From Pseudonocardiaceae bacterium YIM PH 21723 (lineage in GTDB: Bacteria > Actinomycetota > Actinomycetes > Mycobacteriales > Pseudonocardiaceae), in contig QZFT01000019.1 of the NCBI GenBank assembly GCA_003600225.1, positions 78,615 through 142,614 of the forward strand: 64,000 bases of DNA. The letters are read 5' to 3'. Positions 18,081 to 26,553 of the stretch are shown one piece after another. The notes under the pieces were generated by a model, which was given only the letters and a program-made list of their open reading frames with translations, was not told the origin of the DNA and searched no databases. Positions within the stretch are counted from its first letter, which is position 1. Each line of letters starts with the position of its first letter. The position numbers and the translations under genes are program-made.

Positions 18081-18731
18081 CTACCCGCTGATCGGTCCGT
18101 AGATCGCCGCCGGGGTGCCGGTGGTCATGGCCCAGTACCGGTCGCCGTAGGACCAGTGCCACCACTCGGTCGGGTAGTTCACCAGTCCGGCGGTCTCCAG
18201 GGCCGAGCAGAGGATCTGCCGGTTCTCCTTGCCCTCCGCCGAGATGTTGGTCGCGGCGGTGTAGCAGGCGCCGTCGTGTTCCTCCGGCGGAGCGTTGAGC
18301 CTGCCGCCCATGTCCAGCTCGCCGCCGTCGGCCGCGCACAGCGTCAGGTCCACCGCCGCGCCCGCCACGTGCGGGCCGATGGCCGGCGGGGACAGTGACC
18401 GGCTGGTCTGCTGGTACAGGTGGTCGTCGCTCCAGCCCGGGTTGTCCCGGCGCAGCTGCTCCGCGTACTGCTGGAAGTACTTGGCCTGCAACCGCATCGG
18501 CCGCCGGCCCTCGTAGATCATCAGGGCGGTGCCCGTGGGCAGCAGGCTGGCGGCCAGCCGCAGCCGCTCGACCAGCCCGGCCCGCAGCTGCGCGTAGATC
18601 CCGGCCTGGTCGGCGTAGGTGGCGTTCATCCGGAACTCCGGGAACTTGCGCACGTCCACCAGGGGCTCGCCGCACTCCAGCACGGGCAGGTCCGCCACGC
18701 GTGGGTCGCACATCAACACGATCTCGGCCAT
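18081..18731 (-). CDS. D-Ala-D-Ala dipeptidase, VanX/DdpX family
   Basis: Zinc dipeptidase that hydrolyses D-Ala-D-Ala. The 216-residue frame from ATG 18731 keeps the family set: Arg in IYEGRRPMRL, zinc ligands and neighbours in GPHVAGAAVDLTL (H and D) and the C-terminal EWWHWSYGD with the catalytic Glu and third zinc His. No vanH, vanA, vanR or vanS is nearby, so peptidoglycan dipeptide recycling (DdpX-like) or partial glycopeptide self-protection are both possible. It diverges from the B12-riboswitch operon. Confidence 0.9.
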   Translation of the reverse strand: MAEIVLMCDPRVADLPVLECGEPLVDVRKFPEFRMNATYADQAGIYAQLRAGLVERLRLAASLLPTGTALMIYEGRRPMRLQAKYFQQYAEQLRRDNPGWSDDHLYQQTSRSLSPPAIGPHVAGAAVDLTLCAADGGELDMGGRLNAPPEEHDGACYTAATNISAEGKENRQILCSALETAGLVNYPTEWWHWSYGDRYWAMTTGTPAAIYGPISG

Positions 18732-18824
18732 ACGATCATTCTCGCCGAGCCGGTCACATCCCGCATGACCAGGCGCAACGAAGTGATCTCGACACTTGAA
18801 TCCCATCGCTTGCGTCAGCAAGCA

Positions 18825-18985
18825 TGAAGGAAAGCGTATTCAGGTGGGGGAAGTCCGGTCGAAGTCCGGCGCTGACCCGCAACGGTAGTTCGTGCATGGC
18901 GCGCGAGGAGCCCGATCACCCACCGAATGCCAGCGGCTCCCCGTCGAGGTCATGCGGATCGGAGCCCGGGGGCGATCCGGGCACG
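18825..18985 (+). promoter_or_regulatory. Cobalamin (B12) riboswitch
   Basis: The leader carries the conserved cobalamin-aptamer core: AGGTGGGGGAAGTCCGGT, then CGCTGACCCGCAACGG, and a B12-box-like ATGCCAGCGG near 18930. A later stem (GGATCG at 18956-18961 with CGATCC at 18973-18978) may be the expression platform that hides the start region. It ends some 35 nt before a lipoprotein gene for B12 uptake, so high cobalamin should shut off import. Boundaries are approximate. Confidence 0.92.
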
Positions 18986-19018
18986 ATTTTCGGACCGCTA
19001 CCGAAAGGTGTTGCCCCC

Positions 19019-19972
19019 ATGCGGGCTGTATCCACCCTGCTCGTCGCACTGCTGTGCCTCACGGCCTGCGGTGCTCCGGCCGCCCAGAAGGCGACCGGCA
19101 AGATCGAGGTCACCAGCTGTGGCCGCAACCAACTGTTCACCGACACCCCCAAGCGGGTGCTGGTCATCCATCAGCACCCCACCGAGATGCTCGTCGCTCT
19201 CGGCCTGACCGACAAGATCGTCGGCATGGCGTATCCGGACGACAAGACTCCACCGCAGTCCATCGCGGCCGACTACAACAAGGTCAAGCTGATCTCGGAG
19301 AAGGCCCCCTCCTTCGAACAGGTCCTCGCCGCCGAGCCCGACCTGGTGGTCGGCGGTTACACCAGTGCCTTCGACGAAAAGCAGGGCCTGGGCAGGCAAC
19401 GCCTGGAGGACAAGGGCATCCGCACCCTGCTGCTGTCCGAGTCCTGCTCCGAGGGCGCGGGCACCATGGAACAGCTGACCACGGACCTGTCCCTGTTCGG
19501 CAAGGTCTTCGGCATCCAGGACCGGGCCAAGGCGTTGTCCGACAACCTCACCGGCCGTATCGCCAAGGTGCAGCAGGCGGTCAAGGACAAGCCACAGGTC
19601 CCGGTGTTCTTCTACGACAGCGGTCAGGACGCCCCGCTCACCGTCGGCCGTCGTGGCCTGGGCAACGCGCTCGCCACCGCCGCCGGCGGCAAGAACATCT
19701 TCGACGACGTGGACAAGGCGTGGGGCAAGGGCGCCTGGGAACAGGTGGCGGCCAAGACCCCGCAGGCCGTCGTGTTCCTGGACTACCTCGAGGGCGGCAA
19801 GCTCGACGAGAAGCAGAAGTTCCTGGAGAGCCAGCCTCTCGCGTCCGCGACACCGGGTGTGAAGGCCAAGCGGTACGCCACCGTCAGCCTGATGGAGATG
19901 ACCGAGGGCATCCGGGTCGCGGACACCGTCGAGAAACTCGCGAAGCTGCTCCACCCGGAGTCGATGAAGTGA
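19019..19972 (+). CDS. Cobalamin ABC transporter substrate-binding lipoprotein (BtuF-like)
   Basis: A 317-residue periplasmic-binding-protein homologue. The start at ATG 19019 gives a signal with lipobox LTAC, Cys17 being the lipidated residue; upstream in-frame codons belong to the riboswitch. The mature protein has the class III fold typical of vitamin B12 and siderophore binders (TDTPKRVLVIHQHPTEMLVALG, then VLAAEPDLVVGGYTS). The B12 riboswitch points to cobalamin or a cobinamide. The permease GTG overlaps its stop by 4 nt. Confidence 0.9.
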   Translation: MRAVSTLLVALLCLTACGAPAAQKATGKIEVTSCGRNQLFTDTPKRVLVIHQHPTEMLVALGLTDKIVGMAYPDDKTPPQSIAADYNKVKLISEKAPSFEQVLAAEPDLVVGGYTSAFDEKQGLGRQRLEDKGIRTLLLSESCSEGAGTMEQLTTDLSLFGKVFGIQDRAKALSDNLTGRIAKVQQAVKDKPQVPVFFYDSGQDAPLTVGRRGLGNALATAAGGKNIFDDVDKAWGKGAWEQVAAKTPQAVVFLDYLEGGKLDEKQKFLESQPLASATPGVKAKRYATVSLMEMTEGIRVADTVEKLAKLLHPESMK

Positions 19973-21000
19973 GGCGGTTCGCGCTGCCGGCCGTGCTGGT
20001 GGCACTCTGCGTGGCCCTGCCCCTGGCGGCCGGGCTCGCATTGTCCGTCGGCTCGGTGAAGCTGCCCCTGGCCGACGTCTGGGCGATCATCGTCAACGGG
20101 ATCGCGCCCGGGGCGATCGAGCCGTGGTGGCCCCCGGTGCGCGAGGCGATCATCTTCGATGCCCGGATGCCCAGGGTGGTGCTGGCCATGGTGGTCGGCG
20201 CCGCCCTGGCCGTCGCCGGAGCCGTCGCCCAGACGGCGACCCGCAACCCGCTCGCCGACCCGTACCTGCTCGGGGTGTCCAACGGGGCCGGGCTGGCGGT
20301 GGTCCTGCTGGTCGTGTTCGGGTTCGGCGCCGGCCTGTTCGGCACGCTGACCCTGCCGATCGCCGCGTTCGCCGGTGCGCTGCTCGCCCTGGCCGTGGCC
20401 ATGGTGATCAGTGGCCGCGGTGGGTCGATCGTCGTACTGCTGCTGTGTGGCCTGGCCGTCGGGCAGACTTTCGGCGCGGTGAGCTCGATCATCCTGTTCG
20501 GCTGGGCCAAGGGGAACCAGACCGAGCAGGTGTTGTTCTGGCTGGCCGGCGGATTCGGCGATGCCCGATGGCACATGGTCGCGGTGCCCGGTGTGGTGCT
20601 GTTGCTGGTCAGCGCCGGGATCATGATGGCGGGCCGGTGGATCGACCTGCTGCACGCCGGTGACGACAGCGCCGCCGCGCTCGGGGTGAACCCGGGCGCG
20701 CTGCGGATGGTGCTGCTGCTGGTCGTCTCCCTGGTCGCCGGGGCGAGCGTCGCGGTGGCGGGCGGGATCGGGTTCGTCGGACTGCTCGTGCCCCACGGCG
20801 CCCGGGCACTCGTCGGCGCGGCCACCAGGCGGCTGCTCCCGGTCGCCGCCCTGCTCGGCGCGTTGTTCCTGGTGCTGTGCGATCTCCTCGCCCGCTCGAT
20901 GGCGCCGCCGATCGAGGTACCGGTCGGCCTGATCACCGCCGCCATCGGCGGACCGGTGTTCCTGTACGTGCTGCTACGGCACCGGCGGAGGTTCGGATGA
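19969..21000 (+). CDS. Cobalamin ABC transporter permease (BtuC-like, FecCD family)
   Basis: The 343-residue protein has about ten hydrophobic helices and the FecCD hallmarks RMPRVVLAMVVGAALAVAGA near residue 65, NPLADPYLLGVSNGAG near residue 90, and GGIGFVGLLVPHGAR near residue 265, the loop that contacts the ATPase. GTG 19969 overlaps the preceding stop; the long open frame upstream is a shadow. It would form the homodimeric channel of the B12 importer. Confidence 0.92.
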   Translation: MRRFALPAVLVALCVALPLAAGLALSVGSVKLPLADVWAIIVNGIAPGAIEPWWPPVREAIIFDARMPRVVLAMVVGAALAVAGAVAQTATRNPLADPYLLGVSNGAGLAVVLLVVFGFGAGLFGTLTLPIAAFAGALLALAVAMVISGRGGSIVVLLLCGLAVGQTFGAVSSIILFGWAKGNQTEQVLFWLAGGFGDARWHMVAVPGVVLLLVSAGIMMAGRWIDLLHAGDDSAAALGVNPGALRMVLLLVVSLVAGASVAVAGGIGFVGLLVPHGARALVGAATRRLLPVAALLGALFLVLCDLLARSMAPPIEVPVGLITAAIGGPVFLYVLLRHRRRFG

Positions 21001-21764
21001 TCGTGCGGATCGAGGACCTGCGGGTCGCCCTCGGCGGCAAGCAGATCCTGTCCGGGGCCGGACTCGAAGCCGCCCCCGGCGAGATGTTCGGCCTGATCGG
21101 CCCCAACGGCAGCGGTAAGTCCACCCTGCTGCGCACGCTGTACCGGGCATTGCGGCCGGACGGCGGCGTGATCGAGATCGACGGCACGGACACCAGATCC
21201 CTGCGCCGCCGGGACCAGGCCCGGCTGTTGTCGGCGTCCACCCAGGATTCCGACCACACGGCCGCGTTGTCGGTGGGCGAGGTGGTGGAGAGCGGTCGCA
21301 CCGCTCACCTGGGACTCGTCGGTGGCCTGCGCGCCGAGGACACCGCCGCCGTGCAGCGGGCGCTGACGGCCACTGACCTGCTGCACCTGGTCGGCCAGGA
21401 CGTGCGCACATTGTCCGGTGGCGAGCGGCAGCGGGTGTCCCTGGCCAGGGCCCTGGCGACCGAGCCGCGGATCCTGGTCCTCGATGAGCCGACCAACCAC
21501 CTGGACCTGCGGCATCAGCTGGAGATCCTCGGCCTGCTGCGCGCCAAGGTGGCCGACGGGCTTGCGGTGCTGATCACGCTGCACGACCTGCGGCTGGCCG
21601 CCGAGTACTGCGACCGGCTGGCCGTGCTGGATCGGGGTGGGATCCAGGCAGTGGGCACCCCGGCCGAGGTGCTCAGTACCGAGCTGCTGGCCGGGGTGTT
21701 CGGCGTGGCCGGTGAATTCGCCGGCGGCCGCCTGCATATTCACGGTCTGGCTCACAGGCCGTGA
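20997..21764 (+). CDS. Cobalamin ABC transporter ATPase (BtuD-like)
   Basis: A 255-residue ABC ATPase with Walker A GPNGSGKST near residue 37, signature LSGGERQRVSLARAL, Walker B ILVLDEPTNHLD, and the switch His in ITLHDLRLA. It completes the importer with the two upstream genes. ATG 20997 overlaps the permease stop by 4 nt. Its 3' end overlaps the convergent hydrolase gene by 13 nt, with no hairpin between. Confidence 0.93.
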   Translation: MIVRIEDLRVALGGKQILSGAGLEAAPGEMFGLIGPNGSGKSTLLRTLYRALRPDGGVIEIDGTDTRSLRRRDQARLLSASTQDSDHTAALSVGEVVESGRTAHLGLVGGLRAEDTAAVQRALTATDLLHLVGQDVRTLSGGERQRVSLARALATEPRILVLDEPTNHLDLRHQLEILGLLRAKVADGLAVLITLHDLRLAAEYCDRLAVLDRGGIQAVGTPAEVLSTELLAGVFGVAGEFAGGRLHIHGLAHRP

Positions 21765-22813
21765 GCTGCGGCCCAGCTGATCATCTTCGCGTAGAACTGC
21801 GGGGCGGTCGGATGGAAGACGAACGAGTGTCCCGCCTCGGGCACGATGAAGGTGTCGAAGGAGGACGCCTGGCCGAAGTAGCTCTGCTCACTGGCCTTCA
21901 GCGCTGCGGCCGATGAGCAGTCCGCGCCGATCAGCTTGATGCCGTTGATCACCGGCCCGCCACACATCGAGCCGTCCTTCTCGCCCATCGCCAGCAGCAC
22001 CGGCGCGGTGATCCGGCCCGAGACCGAGGTCAGCGGGACGAGCTCCCTGACGATGTCGGCGGCCTCGATCGCGGCTGCCACGTCCCGATGCGACTCGTCG
22101 TACTCGATGGCGCCCGGCGGATCCTGCGCCGGCAGGTGGAAGGCGATGTTCCGCCTGCCCGGCAGCGTGGTCACGTAACCGAGGTCCAGGCCCCGGCCGC
22201 GCAGCAGCGGGTCCGGGTCCAGCGGGGTCACCGGGCCGACGGAGGTGAACACCGGCACCAGGCCCGCGGCGTTGAACATGTGCGCCAGACCGGTGCTCAC
22301 CACACCGTCGACGTCGTGATAGGTGGCCGCCTCGATCCGGACCAGGCCCGAGCCCAGCGAGTGACCGACCAGGATGACCTTGGCGAACCGCTCCCGCACC
22401 TTGGTGATCACCTGGTGGATGGCGGCGGAGCCGGTCGGCCCGGTGACCAGGGTGTTGAACGGGTGAGAACTCTTGCCGGAGCCCAGCCGGTCCATGTTGA
22501 GTGTGGCGAATCCGGCGTTGTTCATCGCCTCGCGGTAGGAGGCGGCGCCCTGCGGCTGGTACTCCCAGACGGCCGCGTTGTAGGTGCCCCCGGGGACCAG
22601 GATCTGGATGGTGGTCGCGCCATCGGGCACACACAGCGTGCCGTTGATGTTCTGCTGGGTGCCCGCCACAGTGACCGGGTAGTTCTGTTCCTGGCAGGTG
22701 GCGGCACCCGCCCCGGCCGGAGCGGCCGCCGGGATGAGTGAGGCACCCACGAGCAATGCCGCAGCCGAGGCGAGGCGGCCGATGCCGATGAGTCGCACGG
22801 AGTTTTCCTTCAT
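21752..22813 (-). CDS. Secreted alpha/beta-hydrolase
   Basis: The 353-residue product has a signal peptide (MKENSVRLIGIGRLASAA, cleavage near AGA|ATC) and an alpha/beta-hydrolase fold. The nucleophile elbow is VGHSLGSG near residue 155, an Asp lies in LAMGEKDGS, and the catalytic His is in PEAGHSFVFHPTA. Two Cys early in the mature protein may pair. Lipase/esterase activity is likely; the substrate is unknown. GTG 22816 immediately precedes the chosen ATG. It diverges from the DUF574 gene across 77 nt. Confidence 0.85.
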   Translation of the reverse strand: MKENSVRLIGIGRLASAAALLVGASLIPAAAPAGAGAATCQEQNYPVTVAGTQQNINGTLCVPDGATTIQILVPGGTYNAAVWEYQPQGAASYREAMNNAGFATLNMDRLGSGKSSHPFNTLVTGPTGSAAIHQVITKVRERFAKVILVGHSLGSGLVRIEAATYHDVDGVVSTGLAHMFNAAGLVPVFTSVGPVTPLDPDPLLRGRGLDLGYVTTLPGRRNIAFHLPAQDPPGAIEYDESHRDVAAAIEAADIVRELVPLTSVSGRITAPVLLAMGEKDGSMCGGPVINGIKLIGADCSSAAALKASEQSYFGQASSFDTFIVPEAGHSFVFHPTAPQFYAKMISWAAAHGL

Positions 22814-22890
22814 CACTGGGCTGGAGTGAAACGGAACACACGGCGACTGTACGCTTACGGGCTGTAGCAGAAGAACAGGGGCGCGAAACC

Positions 22891-23709
22891 GTGACGCAGG
22901 AAGCCGCCTGGACTCCGGATCACATCGACACCACGGTGCCCAGCGCTGCCCGGATCTACGACTACATGCTCGGTGGCGCGCACAACTTCGCCGCGGATCG
23001 GCTGCTCGGCGCCAGGGTCATGACGATGGACCCGAACATCCGGGTCACCGCCAGGCTGATCAGGTCCGCGCTGGGCCGCATGGTGCGATTCCTGGTCGAC
23101 CAGGGCATCCGGCAGTTCCTGGACCTCGGTTCCGGGATTCCGACGGTGGCGAACGTGCATGAGATCGCCCAGGGAATGGACCCCGTCTGCCGGGTGGTCT
23201 ACGTCGACATCGATCCGATCGCGGTCGCGCACAGCGAACTCCTGCTGGTGGGCAACGGCCGGGCGGAGGTACTGGGCGCAGACCTGCGAAACCCGGATTC
23301 CGTGCTCTCCAGCGAGCAGGTCACCCGGCAGCTGAACCTGCAGGAGCCGATCGCCGTGCTGTGCTCGTCGGTGCTGCACTTCGTGAGCGATTCCGATGGT
23401 CTGCCGGACATCATGCGCACCTATCGGGACGCGGTGTGCAGCGGCAGCTATCTGGCCATCTCCCAGGTGGGACTGGGCATGGGAACCGAGACCAAGGGCA
23501 AGGTGGACGACGCGTTGCGCAGGTCCGGCAGCCAGGAGCGGGTGACCGGACGGACCCGGGAGCAGGTGCTGGAGCTGTTCGGTGAGTTCGAACTGGTCGA
23601 GCCGGGGCTCGTCAACGCGGCCGGCTGGCGGCCGAGCGGACCCAGCGACATGTCCGGGCTGGGCACCGTGAACAAGGACTTCCACACCGGGGTCGCCCGC
23701 AAGCTGTGA
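22891..23709 (+). CDS. SAM-dependent methyltransferase, DUF574 family
   Basis: The 272-residue protein fits the actinobacterial DUF574 family (S-adenosyl methyltransferase). Typical features are TTVPSAARIYDYMLGGAHNF near the N-terminus, the SAM-binding FLDLGSGIPT near residue 72, and VYVDIDPIAVAHS near residue 105. Members are numerous in actinomycetes; the few with known roles modify secondary metabolites, and most are uncharacterised. It appears monocistronic, ending before a bidirectional hairpin. Confidence 0.92.
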   Translation: MTQEAAWTPDHIDTTVPSAARIYDYMLGGAHNFAADRLLGARVMTMDPNIRVTARLIRSALGRMVRFLVDQGIRQFLDLGSGIPTVANVHEIAQGMDPVCRVVYVDIDPIAVAHSELLLVGNGRAEVLGADLRNPDSVLSSEQVTRQLNLQEPIAVLCSSVLHFVSDSDGLPDIMRTYRDAVCSGSYLAISQVGLGMGTETKGKVDDALRRSGSQERVTGRTREQVLELFGEFELVEPGLVNAAGWRPSGPSDMSGLGTVNKDFHTGVARKL

Positions 23710-23716
23710 ACGGCCA

Positions 23717-23749
23717 GAAGGGCACCTCCACCAGGGGAGATGCCCTTCC
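23717..23749. terminator. Bidirectional hairpin between DUF574 and HPr genes
   Basis: A 13-bp stem with one mismatch (GAAGGGCACCTCC at 23717-23729 with GGAGATGCCCTTC ending at 23749) lies between two convergent stops. Confidence 0.75.
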
Positions 23750-23763
23750 GGGGACCGGGTTTG

Positions 23764-24042
23764 TCAGGCGTCCAGGTCCGTCGCGATCAGCTCGGCCACG
23801 GCGTCCAGGGCGGCGTCGGCGTTCTCGCCTTCGGCCTCCAGGATCACCTCGTCACCGTGCATCGCGCCCAGGGTCATCAGACCCAGGATGCTGGAGGCGT
23901 CCACCGGCTTGCCGTCCGCCTTGCGGATGGTGACCGTCACCTGGCCGTTGGCCTTGTGCTCTCCAGCGACCTTGGCCAGCGTCGCGGCGGGACGGGCGTG
24001 CAGCCCCACCTTGCTGGCCACGGTGACCTTGCGTTCCGGCAT
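23764..24042 (-). CDS. ptsH: PTS phosphocarrier protein HPr
   Basis: The 92-residue general PTS protein passes phosphate from enzyme I to EIIA. The active His15 lies in KVGLHARPAATL, and the regulatory-serine region is DASSILGLM near residue 50. ATG 24042 follows GGAAGGGAAGG and starts just after the EIIC stop, so it is co-expressed with EIIC and the GntR regulator. Enzyme I is not in this window. Confidence 0.95.
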   Translation of the reverse strand: MPERKVTVASKVGLHARPAATLAKVAGEHKANGQVTVTIRKADGKPVDASSILGLMTLGAMHGDEVILEAEGENADAALDAVAELIATDLDA

Positions 24043-24044
24043 TG

Positions 24045-25340
24045 CTACGCCTTCCCTTCCACTGTTGTCGCCTCGACCTTGGCCTCGGCAGGAGCCTGGT
24101 CGGCACTGACCTGCTCCGTAGTATCGGTGTCCTCTTCCCGTCCCGGGGTGCGCAGGTTCCACTTGGTGATCACCCAGCGGAACAGGAAGTAGTAGATGGC
24201 CGCGTAGATCAGGCCGATCGGGATGAGCCACAGCGGTTTCGTCGCGATGTTGAAGTTCAGGATGTAGTCGATGGCTCCCGCGGAGAAGAAGAAGCCATCG
24301 TGGATACCCAGCGCGTTCACGATCGCGTGCGAGGTACCGGTGAGGACCGCGTGCACCACGTACAGCGGCCACGCGACGAACATGAAGGTGAACTCGAGCG
24401 GCTCGGTCACACCCGTGATGAACGAGGTCAGACCCGCGGAGAGCATCAGGCCACCGACGATGCGCTTCTGCGCGGGCTTGGCGGTGTGGTAGATCGCCAG
24501 AGCGGCGGCGGGCAGCGCGAACATGAAGATCGGGAAGAAGCCGGTCTGGAAGATACCCGCCGACGGGTCGTGCGCCTTGACGAACCGGTTGATGTCACCG
24601 GTGACCACGTTGCCATTGGCGTCGGTGGCCTTGCCGAACACGAACCACAGGAACGAGTTCAGGATGTGGTGCAGGCCCAGCGGGATCAGCAGGCGGTTCA
24701 GGATGCCGTAGATACCGGCACCGATCACCGGCGCGCTGGTGACGTTGTGGCCGACCCAGTCCAGGCCGGAGTTGAACCACGGGTAGATCACCGAGAGCAC
24801 GACCGCGATGACCATCATGGCCAGCGAGGTGATGATCGGCACGAACCGCCGGCCACCGAAGAAGGCCAGGTAGGGCGGCAGGGAGAGCCGGTGGTAACGC
24901 TGCCACAGCCAGGCCGCGACCAGACCGGTGATCAGACCGCCGAGCACCTTGTAGTCGATGAGCAGCTGGGTCTTGCCGTCCGGATTGGTCAGACCCTTGA
25001 GGATCACCGGTGACAGGGCTTTGGTGATCCCGGTGAACGTCACGTAACCGACGACGGCCGCCAGTGCGGTGGAGCCGTCGGCCTTCTTCGCGAAACCGAT
25101 CGCCACACCCACGGCGAACAGGATCGGCAGGTTGTCGAACAGGGCGTTGCCCGCGGCGGCCAGCACGATCGCCACGTTCTTCAACGCGGCGATGCTGCCC
25201 AGCAGGTCGTCCTGGCCGAGCCGCAGCAGTAAGCCGGCTGCGGGCAGGGCGGCGATGGGCAGCATCAGGCTGCGGCCCAGACGTTGGAGCTGACTCAGGC
25301 CGACGATCTTGCGGCCCCCAGTCGATGAACTAGTGCTCAT
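24045..25340 (-). CDS. PTS N-acetylglucosamine/glucose-family transporter EIIC
   Basis: The 431-residue membrane permease of the glucose/GlcNAc PTS family has about ten hydrophobic segments, MLPIAALPAAGLLLRLGQ near the N-terminus, DNLPILFAVGVAIGFAKK near residue 70, and the substrate-site region GVTEPLEFTFMFVAWPLY near residue 320. No EIIB or EIIA domain is fused; those are the divergent separate genes. Neighbours parallel nagE2 of Streptomyces, so GlcNAc is the best guess. Its ribosome site and ATG lie inside the 3' end of the GntR gene. Confidence 0.9.
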   Translation of the reverse strand: MSTSSSTGGRKIVGLSQLQRLGRSLMLPIAALPAAGLLLRLGQDDLLGSIAALKNVAIVLAAAGNALFDNLPILFAVGVAIGFAKKADGSTALAAVVGYVTFTGITKALSPVILKGLTNPDGKTQLLIDYKVLGGLITGLVAAWLWQRYHRLSLPPYLAFFGGRRFVPIITSLAMMVIAVVLSVIYPWFNSGLDWVGHNVTSAPVIGAGIYGILNRLLIPLGLHHILNSFLWFVFGKATDANGNVVTGDINRFVKAHDPSAGIFQTGFFPIFMFALPAAALAIYHTAKPAQKRIVGGLMLSAGLTSFITGVTEPLEFTFMFVAWPLYVVHAVLTGTSHAIVNALGIHDGFFFSAGAIDYILNFNIATKPLWLIPIGLIYAAIYYFLFRWVITKWNLRTPGREEDTDTTEQVSADQAPAEAKVEATTVEGKA

Positions 25341-26130
25341 CGGTTCCTCCCGGTACGAACTTAGGACCGGGCTGTTCGGTGTACCGGTCCAGTTTCATGG
25401 TGATTTGGTACGAGTCGCCGCGATAGAACGAGGTCATGTCCTCGACAGGGCGATGGTTCGCGGTGGCGATGCGGTGGAACACCAGCAGCGGGCTCTGTGC
25501 GGGAAGCCTCAGCAGATCCGCCGTCTCGTCGTCGGCCTGCTGCGCGGACACGGTCTGCCGACCGCTGTCCAGGATCAGCCCGTAGTCGTTCGCCAGCAGG
25601 GCGTACAACGAACCGGTCAGATCCCGATCGATCAATCCGGGTACGTGACCCGCGTGATACCAACCTCGTTGCACCGACACCGGCTGACCCCCGACGAGCC
25701 GTAGTCGTTCGACGCTGTACGCGGGCTCCCACTGCCGCAGGCCCAGGTTGGCGCACACCTGTTCATCGGGGATGCCGATGCCGGTGCGCAGTACCACCGA
25801 GCTCGGTTGCAGGCCGAGCTTGATGGTGTCCTGGGTGAATGAGGACAACCTGGCCTGATTGTCCAGCGCCGGACGTGCGGTGAACGTGCCCTTGCCGCGT
25901 GCTCGCGTGAGCAGGCCTTCAGCGGCGAGTTGACTGATCGCCTCCCGGACCGTCAGCCGGGAGACCTTGTACTGCGTGGCCAGGTCGCGCTCTGACGGGA
26001 GCGGCGAACCGGGTGGCAGTTCAAGGGTGGCCATCCTGCGCAGGATCTCGCGCAGCTGGCTGTGCTTGGGGATCGGGCCGTCGACGACCTCGTCCCTGGG
26101 CACCGGCACGGAAGGATCGTGATTGGTCAC
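25330..26130 (-). CDS. GntR/HutC-family regulator, DasR/NagR-like
   Basis: The 266-residue regulator has an N-terminal winged helix (LPSERDLATQYKVSRLTVREAISQ at about residues 46-69, then GKGTF) and a UTRA effector domain ending in FYRGDSYQITMKLDR. In Streptomyces DasR this domain senses glucosamine-6-phosphate or GlcNAc-6-phosphate. GTG 26130 was chosen for its ribosome site GGGAGGAA; the open frame extends 25 codons further. The gene overlaps EIIC by 11 nt, so regulator, permease and HPr are coupled. It probably represses itself and the divergent EIIB/EIIA genes through the dre-like sites. Confidence 0.85.
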   Translation of the reverse strand: MTNHDPSVPVPRDEVVDGPIPKHSQLREILRRMATLELPPGSPLPSERDLATQYKVSRLTVREAISQLAAEGLLTRARGKGTFTARPALDNQARLSSFTQDTIKLGLQPSSVVLRTGIGIPDEQVCANLGLRQWEPAYSVERLRLVGGQPVSVQRGWYHAGHVPGLIDRDLTGSLYALLANDYGLILDSGRQTVSAQQADDETADLLRLPAQSPLLVFHRIATANHRPVEDMTSFYRGDSYQITMKLDRYTEQPGPKFVPGGTDEH

Positions 26131-26161
26131 GGCTTCCTCCCGATTGTCGCTGGATCTGTTT

Positions 26162-26200
26162 CTGGACCGGACCAATTGGTACGGTCCGGTCCAGACCACT
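26162..26200. promoter_or_regulatory. Two dre-like operator sites in the divergent PTS promoter region
   Basis: TCCGGTCCAGACCACT (26185-26200) matches the DasR element ACTGGTCTAGACCACT at 13 of 16 positions; TCTGGACCGGACCAAT (26162-26177) matches less well. Together they form a 12-bp inverted repeat (CTGGACCGGACC with GGTCCGGTCCAG). The location between the GntR gene and the EIIB gene suits control of both directions. Confidence 0.75.
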
Positions 26201-26319
26201 TGCAAGGAGGATGTGACCTAGTTGAACGGGTGTCAACTTCCGTTACCGCATCGTGCCGGACAGCACCCGCAACGAGACATTATCGTCCCAGGTCACAGGC
26301 ATTTCGGAGGGAAATCATC

Positions 26320-26553
26320 ATGGCAGACAAGGCAGAGGCGATCCTCGCCGCGCTCGGCGGCGCGGACAACATCGTCGAGATCGAGCCGTGCATCACCCGG
26401 CTGCGGTGTGAGCTCAAGGACGGCTCGCTGGCCAATGAGGCCGCGCTGAAGGCGGCCGGTGCGATGGGTGTGCTGAAGGCCGGCGAGGTCGTTCAGGTCG
26501 TCGTCGGACCGCAGGCCGACACCATCGCCAGTGACATCGAGGACCTGCTCTGA
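26320..26553 (+). CDS. PTS EIIB component (GlcNAc/glucose type)
   Basis: A 77-residue single-domain EIIB. The phosphorylated Cys24 lies in the signature EPCITRLRCEL, and the C-terminal half VLKAGEVVQVVVGP is typical. ATG 26320 follows CGGAGGG; the open frame upstream runs through the promoter region and is not coding. It shares one base with the EIIA start, so the two are coupled. Confidence 0.94.
   Translation: MADKAEAILAALGGADNIVEIEPCITRLRCELKDGSLANEAALKAAGAMGVLKAGEVVQVVVGPQADTIASDIEDLL

Noticed and set aside
18892..21000. 702-codon frame ending in the BtuC-like permease
   Set aside because: The upstream part reads through the riboswitch and the lipoprotein gene in another frame; GTG 19969 overlapping the lipoprotein stop is the proper start.
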